64,000 bases of DNA, from positions 512,501-576,500 of the forward strand of contig NZ_JACVVX010000001.1 in assembly GCF_014534685.1 (NCBI RefSeq), in the 5' to 3' direction. The position numbers and the translations under genes are program-made. Within the stretch, counting starts at the first letter, position 1. Each line of letters starts with the position of its first letter. Of this stretch, positions 20,812 through 30,734 are shown in pieces. The stretch is from Oryzicola mucosus. Lineage in GTDB: Bacteria; Pseudomonadota; Alphaproteobacteria; Rhizobiales; Rhizobiaceae. A model generated the notes under the pieces. The model searched no databases. It was not told the origin of the DNA and saw only the letters and a list, made by a program, of their open reading frames with translations.

Positions 20812-22027
20812 TGATGGCAACATATTCCTTGGTCAGATCGCAGGTCCAGACCGTTGCCTTGCCTCGGCCGATGCCGAGATCGGCGCGGATGCTGATCTCG
20901 TCCTGCTTCATATAGGCCGACGTCTTCTCTTCGGAGTAGCCGGGATCGCGCTCGCCATTATGGGCAAGCCGGTTGTCGCCGAACCAGATCGACAGAAGGT
21001 CGCGGTCGGCAGGCTCTCCGGCCTTGCCGACGGCCATGACGACCCGGCCCCAATTGGCATCCTCGCCGGCAACCGCTGTTTTGACCAGCGGTGAATTGGC
21101 AATGGAGAGCGCCACGCGCTTCGCCGAACGAGCCGACTTCGCGCCGGTGACGGTGATTTCGATCTGCTTGCGCGCGCCCTCGCCGTCCCGAACCACCTGC
21201 AAAGCGAGGACTTTCAAAATCTTGTTCAGTGCGCGGCGGAACTGGGCCAAGCGCGGATCTTTTGGATCGGTGATTTTCGGAGCGCCCTTGGCCGTGCCGG
21301 TTGCAAACAGCAGAAGCGTGTCGCTGGTCGAGGTGTCGCTGTCGACCGTGACCGCATTGAAGGTCTTGGCCGTTCCGCGCGACAGCATGTCCTGCAGGAC
21401 GGAGGCTGCAATCGGGGCATCGGTTGCGACAAAGGACAGCATGGTCGCCATGTCGGGCGCGATCATACCGGCACCCTTGGCGATGCCGTTGATGATGACG
21501 TCCGCGTCGCCCAGCTTGACGGTCTGGGTCGCAACCTTCGGAAAAGTGTCCGTGGTCATGATCGCCTTGGCGGCGTCCGTCCAGGAAGCCGGCGCGGCCT
21601 GCTTGACCATGTCCTTAAGCAGGTGGCTGAATCTGCCCGCGTCGAGCGGCTCGCCGATCACGCCGGTAGATGCCAAAAACACTTCGCTGTCGCGAGCGCC
21701 GGCGGCTTCGGCTGCCGCCTTGCCGGTCATGGCAGTGGTCTCTCGCCCCTTCTTGCCGGTGAAGGCGTTGGCATTGCCGGAATTGACCACCAGCACGCGC
21801 GCCTTGCCGCCCGACAGATTCTGCCGGCAGAAATCGACCGGAGCCGAAGGGCATTTGGAACGGGTGAACACGCCGGCGACCTCGGTGCCCTCGTCGAACA
21901 CCATCACCAGAAGATCGGTGCGGTTCTTGTATTTGATTCCCGCCTCGGCGGTGGCAATGCGGACGCCCTCGATCGCGGGCATCTTGGGATATTTCTTCGG
22001 CGCGAGGGGAGAAATGGCGGCGGACAT
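20792..22027 (-). CDS. argJ: Bifunctional ornithine acetyltransferase / glutamate N-acetyltransferase
   Basis: ArgJ recycles the acetyl group from N-acetylornithine to glutamate in arginine synthesis, and may also use acetyl-CoA. The 411-residue precursor cleaves itself between Ala194 and Thr195 in PDMATMLSF, and Thr195 becomes the nucleophile; that motif is intact. The oxyanion-hole region around STGVIG near residue 120 is also present. GAGG lies five bases before the ATG at 22027. The 3' end overlaps the GNAT gene. Being bifunctional or not cannot be read from sequence alone. Confidence 0.96.
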   Translation of the reverse strand: MSAAISPLAPKKYPKMPAIEGVRIATAEAGIKYKNRTDLLVMVFDEGTEVAGVFTRSKCPSAPVDFCRQNLSGGKARVLVVNSGNANAFTGKKGRETTAMTGKAAAEAAGARDSEVFLASTGVIGEPLDAGRFSHLLKDMVKQAAPASWTDAAKAIMTTDTFPKVATQTVKLGDADVIINGIAKGAGMIAPDMATMLSFVATDAPIAASVLQDMLSRGTAKTFNAVTVDSDTSTSDTLLLFATGTAKGAPKITDPKDPRLAQFRRALNKILKVLALQVVRDGEGARKQIEITVTGAKSARSAKRVALSIANSPLVKTAVAGEDANWGRVVMAVGKAGEPADRDLLSIWFGDNRLAHNGERDPGYSEEKTSAYMKQDEISIRADLGIGRGKATVWTCDLTKEYVAINGDYRS

Positions 22028-22149
22028 GGAACCTCTAACGGCGCATGGCTACGATTGGAAGCACGGTTTGCCCCATAGCAACCCTCGGCGCAAGGCGTTT
22101 TCGCCAAGGCCGCGCCGTAGCTGCGCCGCCTGCAGTTGGATGACGCCAT

Positions 22150-22179
22150 AAAAAAGCCGCCCGCTCTCGTGCGGACGGC
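22150..22179 (-). terminator. Terminator after the parvulin gene
   Basis: A nine-base-pair stem with one U-G wobble (22156-22164 with 22171-22179) is followed on the minus strand by six T residues. It lies 40 bases after the parvulin stop and before argJ. Confidence 0.8.
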
Positions 22180-22220
22180 CTTGATAGCGACTCTGGGATA
22201 GAGTCTCGGGCAGGGATGGC

Positions 22221-23138
22221 CTACTTGGCGGCTTCGATCGCCTCCAAGGCCTTCTTCAGCGCTTCGTCCTGCACTTCGACCTGGGCGGCCGCGCGGATCG
22301 CCTTGACCTGCTCGAAATAGGTATCGCGGATCAAGAGAGAGCGAATCTGGTCCTTGACGGTGTCGAAGGCCGGCGGCTGCTGGGTGCGCTTGTCCTCGAC
22401 CTTGATGATGTGCCAGCCGAACTGGCTCTGCACCGGCTCCTTGGTGTAGGCGCCGACGTCGAGCGCGAAAGCCGCCGTCTCGAACTCGGGCACCATCTGG
22501 CCCTGGCCGAAATAGCCGAGATCGCCGCCCGAGGTCTTGCCGCTCGGATCGGTGGTGTTCTCGTTGGCGAGCTTCTGGAAGTCTTCGCCGGCATCGAGCT
22601 TCTTGACGATCGCTTCGGCTTCTTCCTTGGTCTTGACCAGAATGTGACGGGCATGCACCTCGTTGGCGGGCGGGGTGTCGGCCATTTCCTTGTCGTAGCG
22701 GGCGCGGATCTGCTCGTCTGTGATCTTGCCTGCGACGTCCTTTTCGACGAACTCGCCATGTAGGGCGCGCTCGTTGAGGAACGCCATACGGCGCTGGAAG
22801 TCCTCGTCCTTGTCGAGGCCTTCCGACTTCGCCTTGGCCGCCATCAGCTTGATCTCGATGAGCGAAGACAAGGCCGCGGCGCGGCGCTGTTCGGGCGGAA
22901 GCCGCGCAAATTGCTGGCTCAGATCGCTTTCGGCCATGGAAAGGTCGGCTTCTGTGATGTTCTGACCGTCAACGACGGCAAGGACTTTGGCAGGGTCGGC
23001 GGCAACAGCCGGAGCGGCAGTTGCGGGCGGCGGCGGTGTCGCGGTATCCTGAGCGGCCAGCGGACCGGCGGTCAGGGCAAGAAGGCTGCCGGCCATTGCC
23101 AATGTGGCAAAGGACGCGCTGCGAAAGAAAACGGACAT
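22221..23138 (-). CDS. Secreted peptidyl-prolyl isomerase, parvulin type
   Basis: This is a periplasmic foldase of the SurA/PrsA kind. The 305-residue product starts with a signal peptide (about 1-29, ending GPLAAQ) and an Ala/Pro linker. A SurA-like helical N-domain follows, then a parvulin rotamase domain at about 155-245 (VHARHILVKTKEEAEAI, then GGDLGYFGQGQMVPEFE and FGWHIIKVED). The C-terminus is helical and charged. GGAGA lies seven bases before the ATG at 23138. It is divergent from secA; one gene exports proteins and the other folds them, and 235 bases between them hold both promoters. It is a parvulin by domain, but the exact orthology to SurA is uncertain. Confidence 0.92.
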   Translation of the reverse strand: MSVFFRSASFATLAMAGSLLALTAGPLAAQDTATPPPPATAAPAVAADPAKVLAVVDGQNITEADLSMAESDLSQQFARLPPEQRRAAALSSLIEIKLMAAKAKSEGLDKDEDFQRRMAFLNERALHGEFVEKDVAGKITDEQIRARYDKEMADTPPANEVHARHILVKTKEEAEAIVKKLDAGEDFQKLANENTTDPSGKTSGGDLGYFGQGQMVPEFETAAFALDVGAYTKEPVQSQFGWHIIKVEDKRTQQPPAFDTVKDQIRSLLIRDTYFEQVKAIRAAAQVEVQDEALKKALEAIEAAK

Positions 23139-23373
23139 CCATACTCTCCGTGTGGGAAACTCGTTGTGCCTTCCAGATCAGCCCCAATATGGCGGAATTA
23201 GGCGCGATAGGCTGCAAATCTGCGGCGTTGACATCAAAGGTGCCCCCTCTTATCTGTCCTTCGTCGTTGCGTCCAGAACCCTTTCCGGGCGCGCTTCGTG
23301 CTGGGCACGCCATTCCCCACGGCGGGCCGGTACGGCTGCCAACAGGCGTCATTCGAATTGAAAGGACCATTTG

Positions 23374-26100
23374 ATGGTCAGCTTCGGCGGTCTTGCCCGC
23401 AAAATCTTCGGCTCCTCAAACGACCGCCGCGTCAAGTCGACGCGGCCACGGGTCGAAGCCATCAACGCCATGGAAAACGAGCTGAAGGCTCTTTCCGACG
23501 AGCAGCTCCAGGCCCGCACCGCGAAATTCCGAGCGGATATCGCCAATGGCGCCTCGCTCGACGATCTGCTGGTCCCGGCTTTCGCCACGGTTCGCGAGGC
23601 CTCCCGCCGCGTGCTCGGCATGCGGCCGTTCGACGTTCAGCTTGTTGGCGGTATGGTCCTGCACGGACGCGGCATCGCCGAGATGCGCACCGGCGAGGGC
23701 AAGACACTGGTGGCGACCTTGCCGGCCTACCTCAACGCGCTCGAGGGCAAGGGCGTTCACGCCGTCACGGTCAATGATTACCTCGCCCGCCGCGACTCCG
23801 AATGGATGGGTCGCGTCTACAAATTTCTCGGCCTCACCGTCGGCGTCATCGTCCACGGCATGAGCGACGAGGAACGCCGCGCCGCCTATGCCTGCGACAT
23901 CACCTACGCCACCAACAACGAGCTCGGCTTCGACTATCTCCGCGACAACATGAAGTATGAGCGCGGCCAGATGGTGCAGCGCGGACACAACTTCGCCATC
24001 GTCGACGAGGTCGATTCCATCCTGATCGACGAAGCGCGCACGCCGCTGATCATTTCTGGTCCGCTCGAAGACCGTTCGGAAATGTACAACACCGTCGACG
24101 CCTTCATTCTTCAGCTTGAGCCGAGCGATTACGAGGTCGACGAGAAGCAACGCACCGCCATCTTCACGGAGGAAGGCACCGAGAAGCTTGAGGGCCTTCT
24201 TAACGCAGCCGGCCTGTTCAAGGGCGAGTCGCTCTATGACGTCGAGAACGTCGCGATGGTGCACCACGTCAACAACGCGTTGAAGGCGCACCGCCTGTTC
24301 CAGAAGGACAAGGACTATATCGTCCGCAACAACGAAATCGTCATCATCGACGAATTCACCGGCCGCATGATGCCCGGGCGCCGCTTCTCCGAAGGTCTGC
24401 ACCAGGCCCTCGAAGCCAAGGAGCACGTCCAGATTCAGCCCGAGAACCAGACGCTGGCCTCGGTCACCTTCCAGAACTACTTCCGCATGTACACCAAGCT
24501 GTCTGGTATGACCGGCACGGCGCTCACCGAAGCCGAAGAGTTCGGCAACATCTATGGCCTGGAAGTCACAGAAATCCCGACGAACCTGCCCGTCAGCCGC
24601 ATCGACGAGGACGACGAGGTCTACCGGACGGTCGAGGAGAAGTACAAGGCGATCATCCGCGACATTCGCGAGGCCTATGCAAAGGGTCAGCCGACGCTCG
24701 TCGGCACCACCTCGATCGAGAAGTCGGAGCTGCTTGCCGCACGCTTGCGGCAGGAGGGCTTCACCGACTTCGAAGTTCTGAACGCCCGTCACCACGAGCG
24801 CGAGGCGCAGATCGTCGCCCAGGCCGGCCGCCCAGGGGCCATCACCATCGCCACCAACATGGCCGGCCGCGGCACCGACATCCAGCTCGGCGGCAACTTC
24901 GAAATGCGCGTCTCCGAGGAACTGGGCGATGTGCCGGAAGGCCCCGAGCGCGAAGCCCGCGAGCAGCAGATTCGCGACGAAATCAAGCGCGACAAGGACC
25001 GCGCGCTGGCGGCCGGTGGCCTCTACGTCATCGCCACCGAGCGGCATGAAAGCCGCCGCATCGACAACCAGCTGCGCGGCCGTTCCGGCCGCCAGGGCGA
25101 CCCCGGCCGTTCGAAATTCTTCCTGTCGCTGCAGGACGACCTGATGCGCATCTTCGGTTCCGAGCGCATGGACGGCATGCTGCAGAAGCTCGGCCTGAAG
25201 GAAGACGAGGCCATCATCCACCCCTGGATCAACAAGGCTCTGGAGAAGGCGCAGAAGAAGGTCGAGGCGCGCAACTTCGACATCCGCAAGAACCTGATCA
25301 AGTATGACGACGTGCAGAACGACCAGCGCAAGGTGGTGTTCGAGCAGCGTATCGAGCTGATGGACGCCGTCAGCCTGACCGAGACGGTTACCGAAATGCG
25401 CCGGGACGTGGTCGAGGAACTCGTCGCCAAGCATATCCCCGAAACGGCCTATGCCGAGCAGTGGGATGTCGCCGGCCTCAAACAGGATGTGGTGCAGTAT
25501 CTCAACCTCGACTTACCGGTCGAGGAGTGGGCTGCCGAGGAAGGTATTGCCGAGGAGGATATTCGCGACCGCATCATGCAGGCGGCGGATGCCGCGGCGG
25601 CCGACCGCGCCGAACGGTTCGGTCCCGAAGTCATGGCCTATGTCGAGCGCTCCGTGGTGCTGCAGACACTGGACATGCTGTGGCGCGAGCATCTGGTCAA
25701 TCTCGACCATCTGCGTTCCGTCGTCGGCTTCCGTGGTTATGCCCAGCGCGATCCGCTGAACGAGTACAAGAGCGAAGCTTTCGAGCTGTTCCAGTCGATG
25801 CTGGGCAATCTGCGCCAGGCCGTGACCTCGCAGCTGATGCGGGTCGAACTGGTGCGCCAGGCAGCCGAGGCACCGCCGCCCCAGGCTCCTGAGGCTTTCG
25901 GCCATCACATCGATGAGACCACCGGCGAAGACGAATTCGGCGAAAGCGGCAGCATCGATATCCAGCAGGACGCGCGTATCGTCGCTCCGGAAGACCGCGA
26001 CCCCAACGATCCCTCGACCTGGGGCAAGGTCGGCCGCAACGAGGCTTGCCCTTGCGGTTCCGGCAAGAAGTTCAAGCACTGCCACGGCGCCTTCGTCTGA
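23374..26100 (+). CDS. secA: Preprotein translocase ATPase SecA
   Basis: SecA drives unfolded preproteins through SecYEG by ATP hydrolysis. The 908 residues are typical: Walker A GEGKT at 107-111, the [18 protein letters not shown] helicase motif near 205-225, the preprotein cross-linking domain, the second ATPase lobe with [11 protein letters not shown], and a C-terminal zinc site [14 protein letters not shown]. The zinc tail indicates SecB and lipid binding. AAAGGA lies seven bases before the ATG at 23374; the TTG one codon earlier is less likely. A strong terminator follows. Confidence 0.98.
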   Translation: MVSFGGLARKIFGSSNDRRVKSTRPRVEAINAMENELKALSDEQLQARTAKFRADIANGASLDDLLVPAFATVREASRRVLGMRPFDVQLVGGMVLHGRGIAEMRTGEGKTLVATLPAYLNALEGKGVHAVTVNDYLARRDSEWMGRVYKFLGLTVGVIVHGMSDEERRAAYACDITYATNNELGFDYLRDNMKYERGQMVQRGHNFAIVDEVDSILIDEARTPLIISGPLEDRSEMYNTVDAFILQLEPSDYEVDEKQRTAIFTEEGTEKLEGLLNAAGLFKGESLYDVENVAMVHHVNNALKAHRLFQKDKDYIVRNNEIVIIDEFTGRMMPGRRFSEGLHQALEAKEHVQIQPENQTLASVTFQNYFRMYTKLSGMTGTALTEAEEFGNIYGLEVTEIPTNLPVSRIDEDDEVYRTVEEKYKAIIRDIREAYAKGQPTLVGTTSIEKSELLAARLRQEGFTDFEVLNARHHEREAQIVAQAGRPGAITIATNMAGRGTDIQLGGNFEMRVSEELGDVPEGPEREAREQQIRDEIKRDKDRALAAGGLYVIATERHESRRIDNQLRGRSGRQGDPGRSKFFLSLQDDLMRIFGSERMDGMLQKLGLKEDEAIIHPWINKALEKAQKKVEARNFDIRKNLIKYDDVQNDQRKVVFEQRIELMDAVSLTETVTEMRRDVVEELVAKHIPETAYAEQWDVAGLKQDVVQYLNLDLPVEEWAAEEGIAEEDIRDRIMQAADAAAADRAERFGPEVMAYVERSVVLQTLDMLWREHLVNLDHLRSVVGFRGYAQRDPLNEYKSEAFELFQSMLGNLRQAVTSQLMRVELVRQAAEAPPPQAPEAFGHHIDETTGEDEFGESGSIDIQQDARIVAPEDRDPNDPSTWGKVGRNEACPCGSGKKFKHCHGAFV

Positions 26101-26119
26101 TCGTCGTAGAATGCTACCT

Positions 26120-26148
26120 AAAACGGCGCGTCCCCGACGCGCCGTTTT
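26120..26148 (+). terminator. Terminator after secA
   Basis: A perfect 13-base-pair stem (26120-26132 with 26136-26148, loop CCC) ends in TTTT, 19 bases after the secA stop. Confidence 0.88.
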
Positions 26149-26197
26149 CGCTTGTGGGGCAATTGGAAGCCGGGGCGAAACACACTATCTTCCTGTG

Positions 26198-26539
26198 ATG
26201 AAGCTGACTTCAACACGCGTACCCCGATACTGGCTCGTCGCCGGCGCGCTGGTCGCGTGCATGGGTGTGCCGGCGGGTCCGGCATCAGCTCTCACATTCG
26301 ATCTCATTCAGGGCGTCGACCTGAACCGTCCACGGACCAACAACACCGCCCAGGAACTGGAACAGTTGCGCAACCGGCAGGACCGGCAACGCTTCCAGGA
26401 CACCCAGAGGCTTTATCGCGAGCAGGACCGGCAGCAGGCAGCGCCGCCGCTCGTCCTCCAGCGCCCCGATGTGCCGTCGCTTCAGCCGCGCTGCAGCGAA
26501 AGCGTGTTCGGCAGCACGTTCCTGAAACGTTGCCGATAG
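26198..26539 (+). CDS. Small exported protein, hypothetical
   Basis: I do not recognise this family. The 113 residues start with a clear signal peptide (basic MKLTSTRVPR, hydrophobic core, cleavage near PASA-LTFD at residue 31). The mature part is a Gln/Arg/Glu-rich helix (ELEQLRNRQDRQRFQDTQRL) likely to form a coiled coil. Two cysteines close to the C-terminus could form a disulfide. A GTG lies one codon before the ATG at 26198. It is beyond the secA terminator, so it probably has its own promoter. Confidence 0.65.
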   Translation: MKLTSTRVPRYWLVAGALVACMGVPAGPASALTFDLIQGVDLNRPRTNNTAQELEQLRNRQDRQRFQDTQRLYREQDRQQAAPPLVLQRPDVPSLQPRCSESVFGSTFLKRCR

Positions 26540-26656
26540 AAGCTCGGCAGAACAGCCCTTCAAAAGAGCGGCGGTCGGGCTTCTTTGGGAATCGGCAGTA
26601 AGCCGCCCGGCTGGAGATAGGTTTAACCGACGGACGGCTTTACAGCCAAAGATACG

Positions 26657-27649
26657 CTAAATCAGCCCGGCCTGCTCGGCCTCACGGCGCAAATTCTGGC
26701 GCGGACGCGGGCCGACCTGCTGGATCACCAGCCCGGCTGCGAGCGAGCCGAGATCGCCGCAGCGCTTGAGATCAAGGCCTTGCGTGTAGCCGAAGAGGAA
26801 GCCGGAGGCGTAGAGGTCGCCGGCGCCCGTGGTGTCGACCAGTTCGCGGATCGAAGTTGCCTCGATGACGACGGTCTCGTCGCCACGCACGATCACCGAG
26901 CCCTTTTCCGAACGGGTCACTGCGGCGATCTTGCAATCTTTGCGGACCAGCGAAAGAGCCTCATCGAAGGACGCGGTCTGGTAGAGCGACTTGATCTCAT
27001 GGCTGTTGGCGAAGACGATATCGACGGTGCCCGAGCGCATCAGCTCGAGGAATTCCTCGCGATAGCGGTCGACGCAGAAACTGTCGGAAAGCGTCATCGA
27101 GACCTCGCGGCCGGCCTCGTGCGCAATCTTGGCGGTCATGCGGATCGCTTCCTTCGCCATGGGCGGATCCCACAGATAACCCTCGAAATAGGTCACCTTG
27201 GCGCCCCGCGCCTTGTCGGCCTCGACATCGTCTGGCCCAAGCTCGACGCAGGCGCCAAGATAGGTGTTCATCGACCGCTCGCCATCGGGCGTGACGAAGA
27301 TCATCGAGCGCGCCGTCGGCGGCTGGCTTTCGAGCGGCCGCGTGTCGAAGGATACACCCTGGGCGCGGATATCATGGGTATAGATCTCGCCGAGATGGTC
27401 CTGAGCCACCTTGCCGAAGTAAGCCGCCCGGCCGCCGAAGCTGGCCACACCGGCCGCCGTGTTGCCCGCGCTGCCGCCCGAGGCCTCGATAGCCGGCCCC
27501 ATGCTGGCATAAAGCAGTTCCGCCCGGTCGGTATCGATCAGGTTCATGGCGCCCTTGATGATGCCGTTGTCGGTCAGAAACGTCTCATCGCATTGCGCGA
27601 TGATGTCGACGATCGCATTGCCGATGCAAAGCACGTCATACTGGCTCAT
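26657..27649 (-). CDS. PfkB family carbohydrate/adenosine kinase
   Basis: The 330-residue product is a ribokinase-fold kinase, most like the bacterial adenosine kinases of the PfkB family. The N-terminal GNAIVDIIAQ and GGSAGNTAAGVASFGG motifs bind the sugar, and the C-terminal DTTGAGD near residue 275 carries the catalytic aspartate and the anion hole. The FEGYLWDPP segment is common in this adenosine-kinase group. GGAGA lies before the ATG at 27649. It is divergent from the EI24-like gene and monocistronic. Adenosine is the likely substrate from family resemblance; other nucleosides or sugars are possible. Confidence 0.88.
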   Translation of the reverse strand: MSQYDVLCIGNAIVDIIAQCDETFLTDNGIIKGAMNLIDTDRAELLYASMGPAIEASGGSAGNTAAGVASFGGRAAYFGKVAQDHLGEIYTHDIRAQGVSFDTRPLESQPPTARSMIFVTPDGERSMNTYLGACVELGPDDVEADKARGAKVTYFEGYLWDPPMAKEAIRMTAKIAHEAGREVSMTLSDSFCVDRYREEFLELMRSGTVDIVFANSHEIKSLYQTASFDEALSLVRKDCKIAAVTRSEKGSVIVRGDETVVIEATSIRELVDTTGAGDLYASGFLFGYTQGLDLKRCGDLGSLAAGLVIQQVGPRPRQNLRREAEQAGLI

Positions 27650-27814
27650 GAAGGTCTCCGGGCAGACGGGACAAGAGGGCGAGCTGCGTGCCCGCTTTTC
27701 CGTTCCGCTCTATCTGCTTGAAAGGCTTTTGCAAACCCGTCAATTTACAAGGCAATGCTTCTTGAGCGCGACAACGCCACGCCCTATCTGTCAGCGGCCC
27801 GGAGACCGACCGCC

Positions 27815-28534
27815 ATGATCCTCGAAGCCGCCCGCCTCGCAGCCTCGCAACTGTTCAGCCCCGGCTTCCGGGCCGTGTTCCTGAAATCCATCGGCTTGAC
27901 GCTGCTTGTGCTGGTCGCCTTGTGGTTCGCGCTGCGCCAACTCTTTCTGGCGCTTGCTCTGCCGTGGATCGACGCGCTGATGCCCGGCGTTCCGGAATGG
28001 GCGGGCTGGCTGACGCTGCTTGCGGCTGTCGTCACCGGCATCGGTCTCGCACTGGCGCTCGCGCTGCTGATCGCGCCGGCCACGGCCATCGTCGCGGGAC
28101 TGTTTCTCGACGATATCGCCGAGGAGGTGGAGCGCTCGTCCTATCCGCGCGAGCCTGTCGGCCACGCCATGCCCGCCATGCGGTCGCTGATCCTGTCGCT
28201 CAAATTCTTCGGCATCGTCATCTTGGGCAACATGCTGGCGCTGCTGCTCCTTCTGGTGCCGGGCGTCAACCTGATCGCCTTCTTTGTCGTCAACGGCTAT
28301 CTGCTCGGGCGCGAGTTCTTCGAATTCGCCGCCATGCGCTTCCGGCCGGAGGACGAGGCCAAGGCGTTCCGGCGAAAGCACGTCGTGACCGTGTTCTTCG
28401 CAGGGCTGGTCATCGCCTGCTTTTTGGCGGTGCCGCTGCTCAACCTTCTCACCCCGCTCTTCGCGGCCGCCATGATGGTGCATCTGCACAAGATGCTGAG
28501 TGCCGCGACCCCGGCGCAGGCACCCGCTGTCTGA
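27815..28534 (+). CDS. EI24/CysZ-like membrane protein
   Basis: The 239-residue protein is an inner-membrane protein of the EI24 family, which includes the sulfate permease CysZ of E. coli. It has about four to five hydrophobic segments, with characteristic long half-helices and the family motif FVVNGYLLGREFFEFAAMRF near residue 170. The ATG at 27815 is preceded by GGAG at 11 bases. It is divergent from the adenosine kinase-like gene and abuts the next gene tail to tail, with no base between stops. No sulfur genes are nearby, so a sulfate role rests only on family membership. Confidence 0.85.
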   Translation: MILEAARLAASQLFSPGFRAVFLKSIGLTLLVLVALWFALRQLFLALALPWIDALMPGVPEWAGWLTLLAAVVTGIGLALALALLIAPATAIVAGLFLDDIAEEVERSSYPREPVGHAMPAMRSLILSLKFFGIVILGNMLALLLLLVPGVNLIAFFVVNGYLLGREFFEFAAMRFRPEDEAKAFRRKHVVTVFFAGLVIACFLAVPLLNLLTPLFAAAMMVHLHKMLSAATPAQAPAV

Positions 28535-29359
28535 TTACTTTTCCAGCCGTGCAGATGCCGCCGGCGTGTAGAGCGTCTGCAAGCGGTCGAAGGGCATGAC
28601 ATCGCCCATGAAGCCGAAAGTGCCCTTGTCGAGGATTTCGCGGGCCGCACGCTCGACCGCCCCGAATGCCGCCTGCGTCAAGCGTGGTCCCAGCGATATC
28701 CGCCTGATGCCGATGGCCGAAAGCTGGTCGACGGAGACATCCCTGGGCGCAATGACGCTGACAGGCTTGTCGAGAGCCGTGCACAGCGTCGTCAGCATCG
28801 CCGGGTCGGAAATGCCCGGCGCAAACAACACATCCGCACCGGCTGCGGAAAACGCCTGAAGCCGGCGGACCGTATCGTCGAAATCACTGACGCCATGCAG
28901 GAAATTCTCGGCGCGTGCCGTGAAGACGAACCCGCCATCCACCGCGCGCGCTGCCTCTGCGGCAGCGGCGACGCGCTCAACAGCATGCGAAAACTCATAG
29001 ATCGGCTTGCTGGGATCGCCGGAATAATCTTCGATCGAGCACCCCGCCAAGCCCGCGGCCTCGGCGGCAAAGATCGTTTCGGCGGCACTTTCGGCGCTAT
29101 CGCCCTTGCCGCGCTCGAGATCGGCAGACACCGGCACATCGACGGCCGCAGCCATCTCCTTGCAGTGCCGGATCATCTCTTCGAAGGTGACGCCGCCATC
29201 GGGCAGAGCGCGCGAGAAGGCATAGCCGGCGCTGCTTGTGGCGAGCGCCTTGAACCCCATCGAGACCAGAAGCCTGGCCATGCCGATATCGGACGGGTTG
29301 GGCATGACGAACGCCCCCGGCCCGTTGTGCAGATTGCGGAAATCCTCACTCTTGCGCAT
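28535..29359 (-). CDS. Isocitrate lyase/PEP mutase family enzyme
   Basis: The 274-residue product is a TIM-barrel enzyme of the isocitrate lyase/phosphoenolpyruvate mutase superfamily. Visible elements are the N-terminal LATSSAGYAF segment, a metal-binding region with SADLERGKGD, and GCSIEDYSGDP near residue 125. The classic KKCGH catalytic loop of isocitrate lyase is absent. It resembles the oxaloacetate decarboxylase or 2-methylisocitrate lyase-like group, and the reaction remains open. GGAGG lies six bases before the ATG at 29359, which is why I prefer it to the longer open frame. It is alone on the minus strand beside dut. Confidence 0.88.
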   Translation of the reverse strand: MRKSEDFRNLHNGPGAFVMPNPSDIGMARLLVSMGFKALATSSAGYAFSRALPDGGVTFEEMIRHCKEMAAAVDVPVSADLERGKGDSAESAAETIFAAEAAGLAGCSIEDYSGDPSKPIYEFSHAVERVAAAAEAARAVDGGFVFTARAENFLHGVSDFDDTVRRLQAFSAAGADVLFAPGISDPAMLTTLCTALDKPVSVIAPRDVSVDQLSAIGIRRISLGPRLTQAAFGAVERAAREILDKGTFGFMGDVMPFDRLQTLYTPAASARLEK

Positions 29360-29497
29360 ACCATCCTCCGACACCGCAGACCGCGCCATCGGGCACGATC
29401 CTATCCACGGACGCGGCAGCGGGCAAAAGGTTCCCGTTGGACCAGCGTCGGGAAAAAGGCGTAGGATCAATCGACATTCATGGATCGGCCTAGCCCG

Positions 29498-29968
29498 TCA
29501 GGCCGTGCCGGTGGAGCCGAAACCGCCTGCGCCACGCACGGTTTGCCCGGCCTCGTTGCGCGGCTGCACCTGCATCTGGTCGACGCGGGCGAACACCATC
29601 TGCGCGATGCGCATGCCGCGCGTGACGATGAAATCCTCGTCGCCGAGATTGACCAGCAGCACCTTCACCTCGCCGCGATAATCGCTGTCGATGGTGCCGG
29701 GCGTGTTGAGGCAGGTGATGCCGTTCTTGAAGGCGAGACCGGAACGCGGCCGGACCTGGCCTTCGTAACCCCGCGGGATTTCCATGATCAGGCCGGTCGG
29801 CACCAAAGCCCTTTTTCCCGGAAGCAACAGCAGCGGCCGGTCCTCGGGCACGGCGGCGCGAAGGTCCATCCCGGCCGAGCCTGCGGTCTCATAGGACGGA
29901 AGCGCAAGGCCATCGGCATGCGGAAGGGCAACGATACCGAGTTCTGCTGTCGCGGGTTCTGCAGTCAT
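29498..29968 (-). CDS. dut: dUTP diphosphatase
   Basis: Dut hydrolyses dUTP to dUMP, keeping uracil out of DNA and feeding thymidylate synthesis. The 156 residues contain all five trimeric dUTPase motifs: AGMDLRA, PRSGLA, the catalytic [12 protein letters not shown] with its Asp, RIAQMVF, and the C-terminal [10 protein letters not shown] that closes over the active site. The ATG is at 29968. The gene lies 115 bases downstream of mmcB on the same strand; both act on genome integrity and may share a transcript. Confidence 0.97.
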   Translation of the reverse strand: MTAEPATAELGIVALPHADGLALPSYETAGSAGMDLRAAVPEDRPLLLLPGKRALVPTGLIMEIPRGYEGQVRPRSGLAFKNGITCLNTPGTIDSDYRGEVKVLLVNLGDEDFIVTRGMRIAQMVFARVDQMQVQPRNEAGQTVRGAGGFGSTGTA

Positions 29969-30083
29969 GGCGATGTCCTTTGCTGTTACGGCTCAATCGC
30001 TGCTCGCAGGCGCGATGGCAAGAAAAAGCTTTGTCCGTCCCCAATTGGCGAACCGCTTCGGCCCACCGCTGCGTCCGCACAGC

Positions 30084-30584
30084 CTACTCGCTCTCGCCTT
30101 CCAGCGCGGGCACCGAAACGCCAGCCATTTCGGCCGCCAGCAGGCGCGCAGCACCAGCACGCGCAATGCGCAGCATCAAAGCCTTGCGCGTGGCCGCGGC
30201 GATGCGGTGCTCGGGCGCGTCGCGCATGATCTCGGCGCCGTAGCCGTCGGAGAGGATGAAGCCGCATTCCTCGGGGAAGATTTCAGCCGGCACACCCGGA
30301 TGGGTGGCGAAGAAGAAGCGGTCGGAATGCAGCCGGTATTCCGGCCATTTGCGGTCGACGCGAAAATCCTCCACCGACGACTTGATCTCGATGATCCAGA
30401 TGTCGCCTTGCCGAGTCAGCGCGACAAGGTCGGCGCGACGGCCGGTCGCGAGCGACAGCTCTGGCAGCACATGCGCACCCATCTGCATCAAGAGGCGCTG
30501 CACGCCCCTGCGCACCAGCATGGCGCGTTCGGACTGGCGCCCGTCGATGAGCGGATTGAGGGGAATCGGCGAGATGATCGGCAT
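30084..30584 (-). CDS. mmcB: MmcB family DNA repair protein
   Basis: MmcB is an alphaproteobacterial nuclease-fold protein reported to act with the ImuB-containing mutagenesis pathway. The 166 residues show a PD-(D/E)XK-type core: RRADLVALTRQGDIWIIEIKSS places the acidic residues and the lysine as expected, followed by the family-specific DFRVDRKWPEYRLHSDRFFFAT. No ImuA/ImuB/DnaE2 genes are in the window. It lies upstream of dut and divergent from the GT25 gene. Catalytic activity is inferred from the fold; the family assignment itself is good. Confidence 0.9.
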   Translation of the reverse strand: MPIISPIPLNPLIDGRQSERAMLVRRGVQRLLMQMGAHVLPELSLATGRRADLVALTRQGDIWIIEIKSSVEDFRVDRKWPEYRLHSDRFFFATHPGVPAEIFPEECGFILSDGYGAEIMRDAPEHRIAAATRKALMLRIARAGAARLLAAEMAGVSVPALEGESE

Positions 30585-30734
30585 CTCGACACTATGGCAC
30601 TAGATGTTCACGGTTTGAACCCTCTTTGAAGTACATTCATTTTTACCACTTGTGCTACTGCAGTTTTCGCGTTGAAGCACTGTCGAACCTGACACAAGCT
30701 GTCTTGGCATGCGAAGTCTTTAGAGGTGTAGGAA

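Noticed and set aside
23416-25434. 672-codon open frame antisense to secA
   Set aside because: GC-rich codon bias of secA leaves the opposite strand open. The translation has no family signature, and secA itself is unmistakable.
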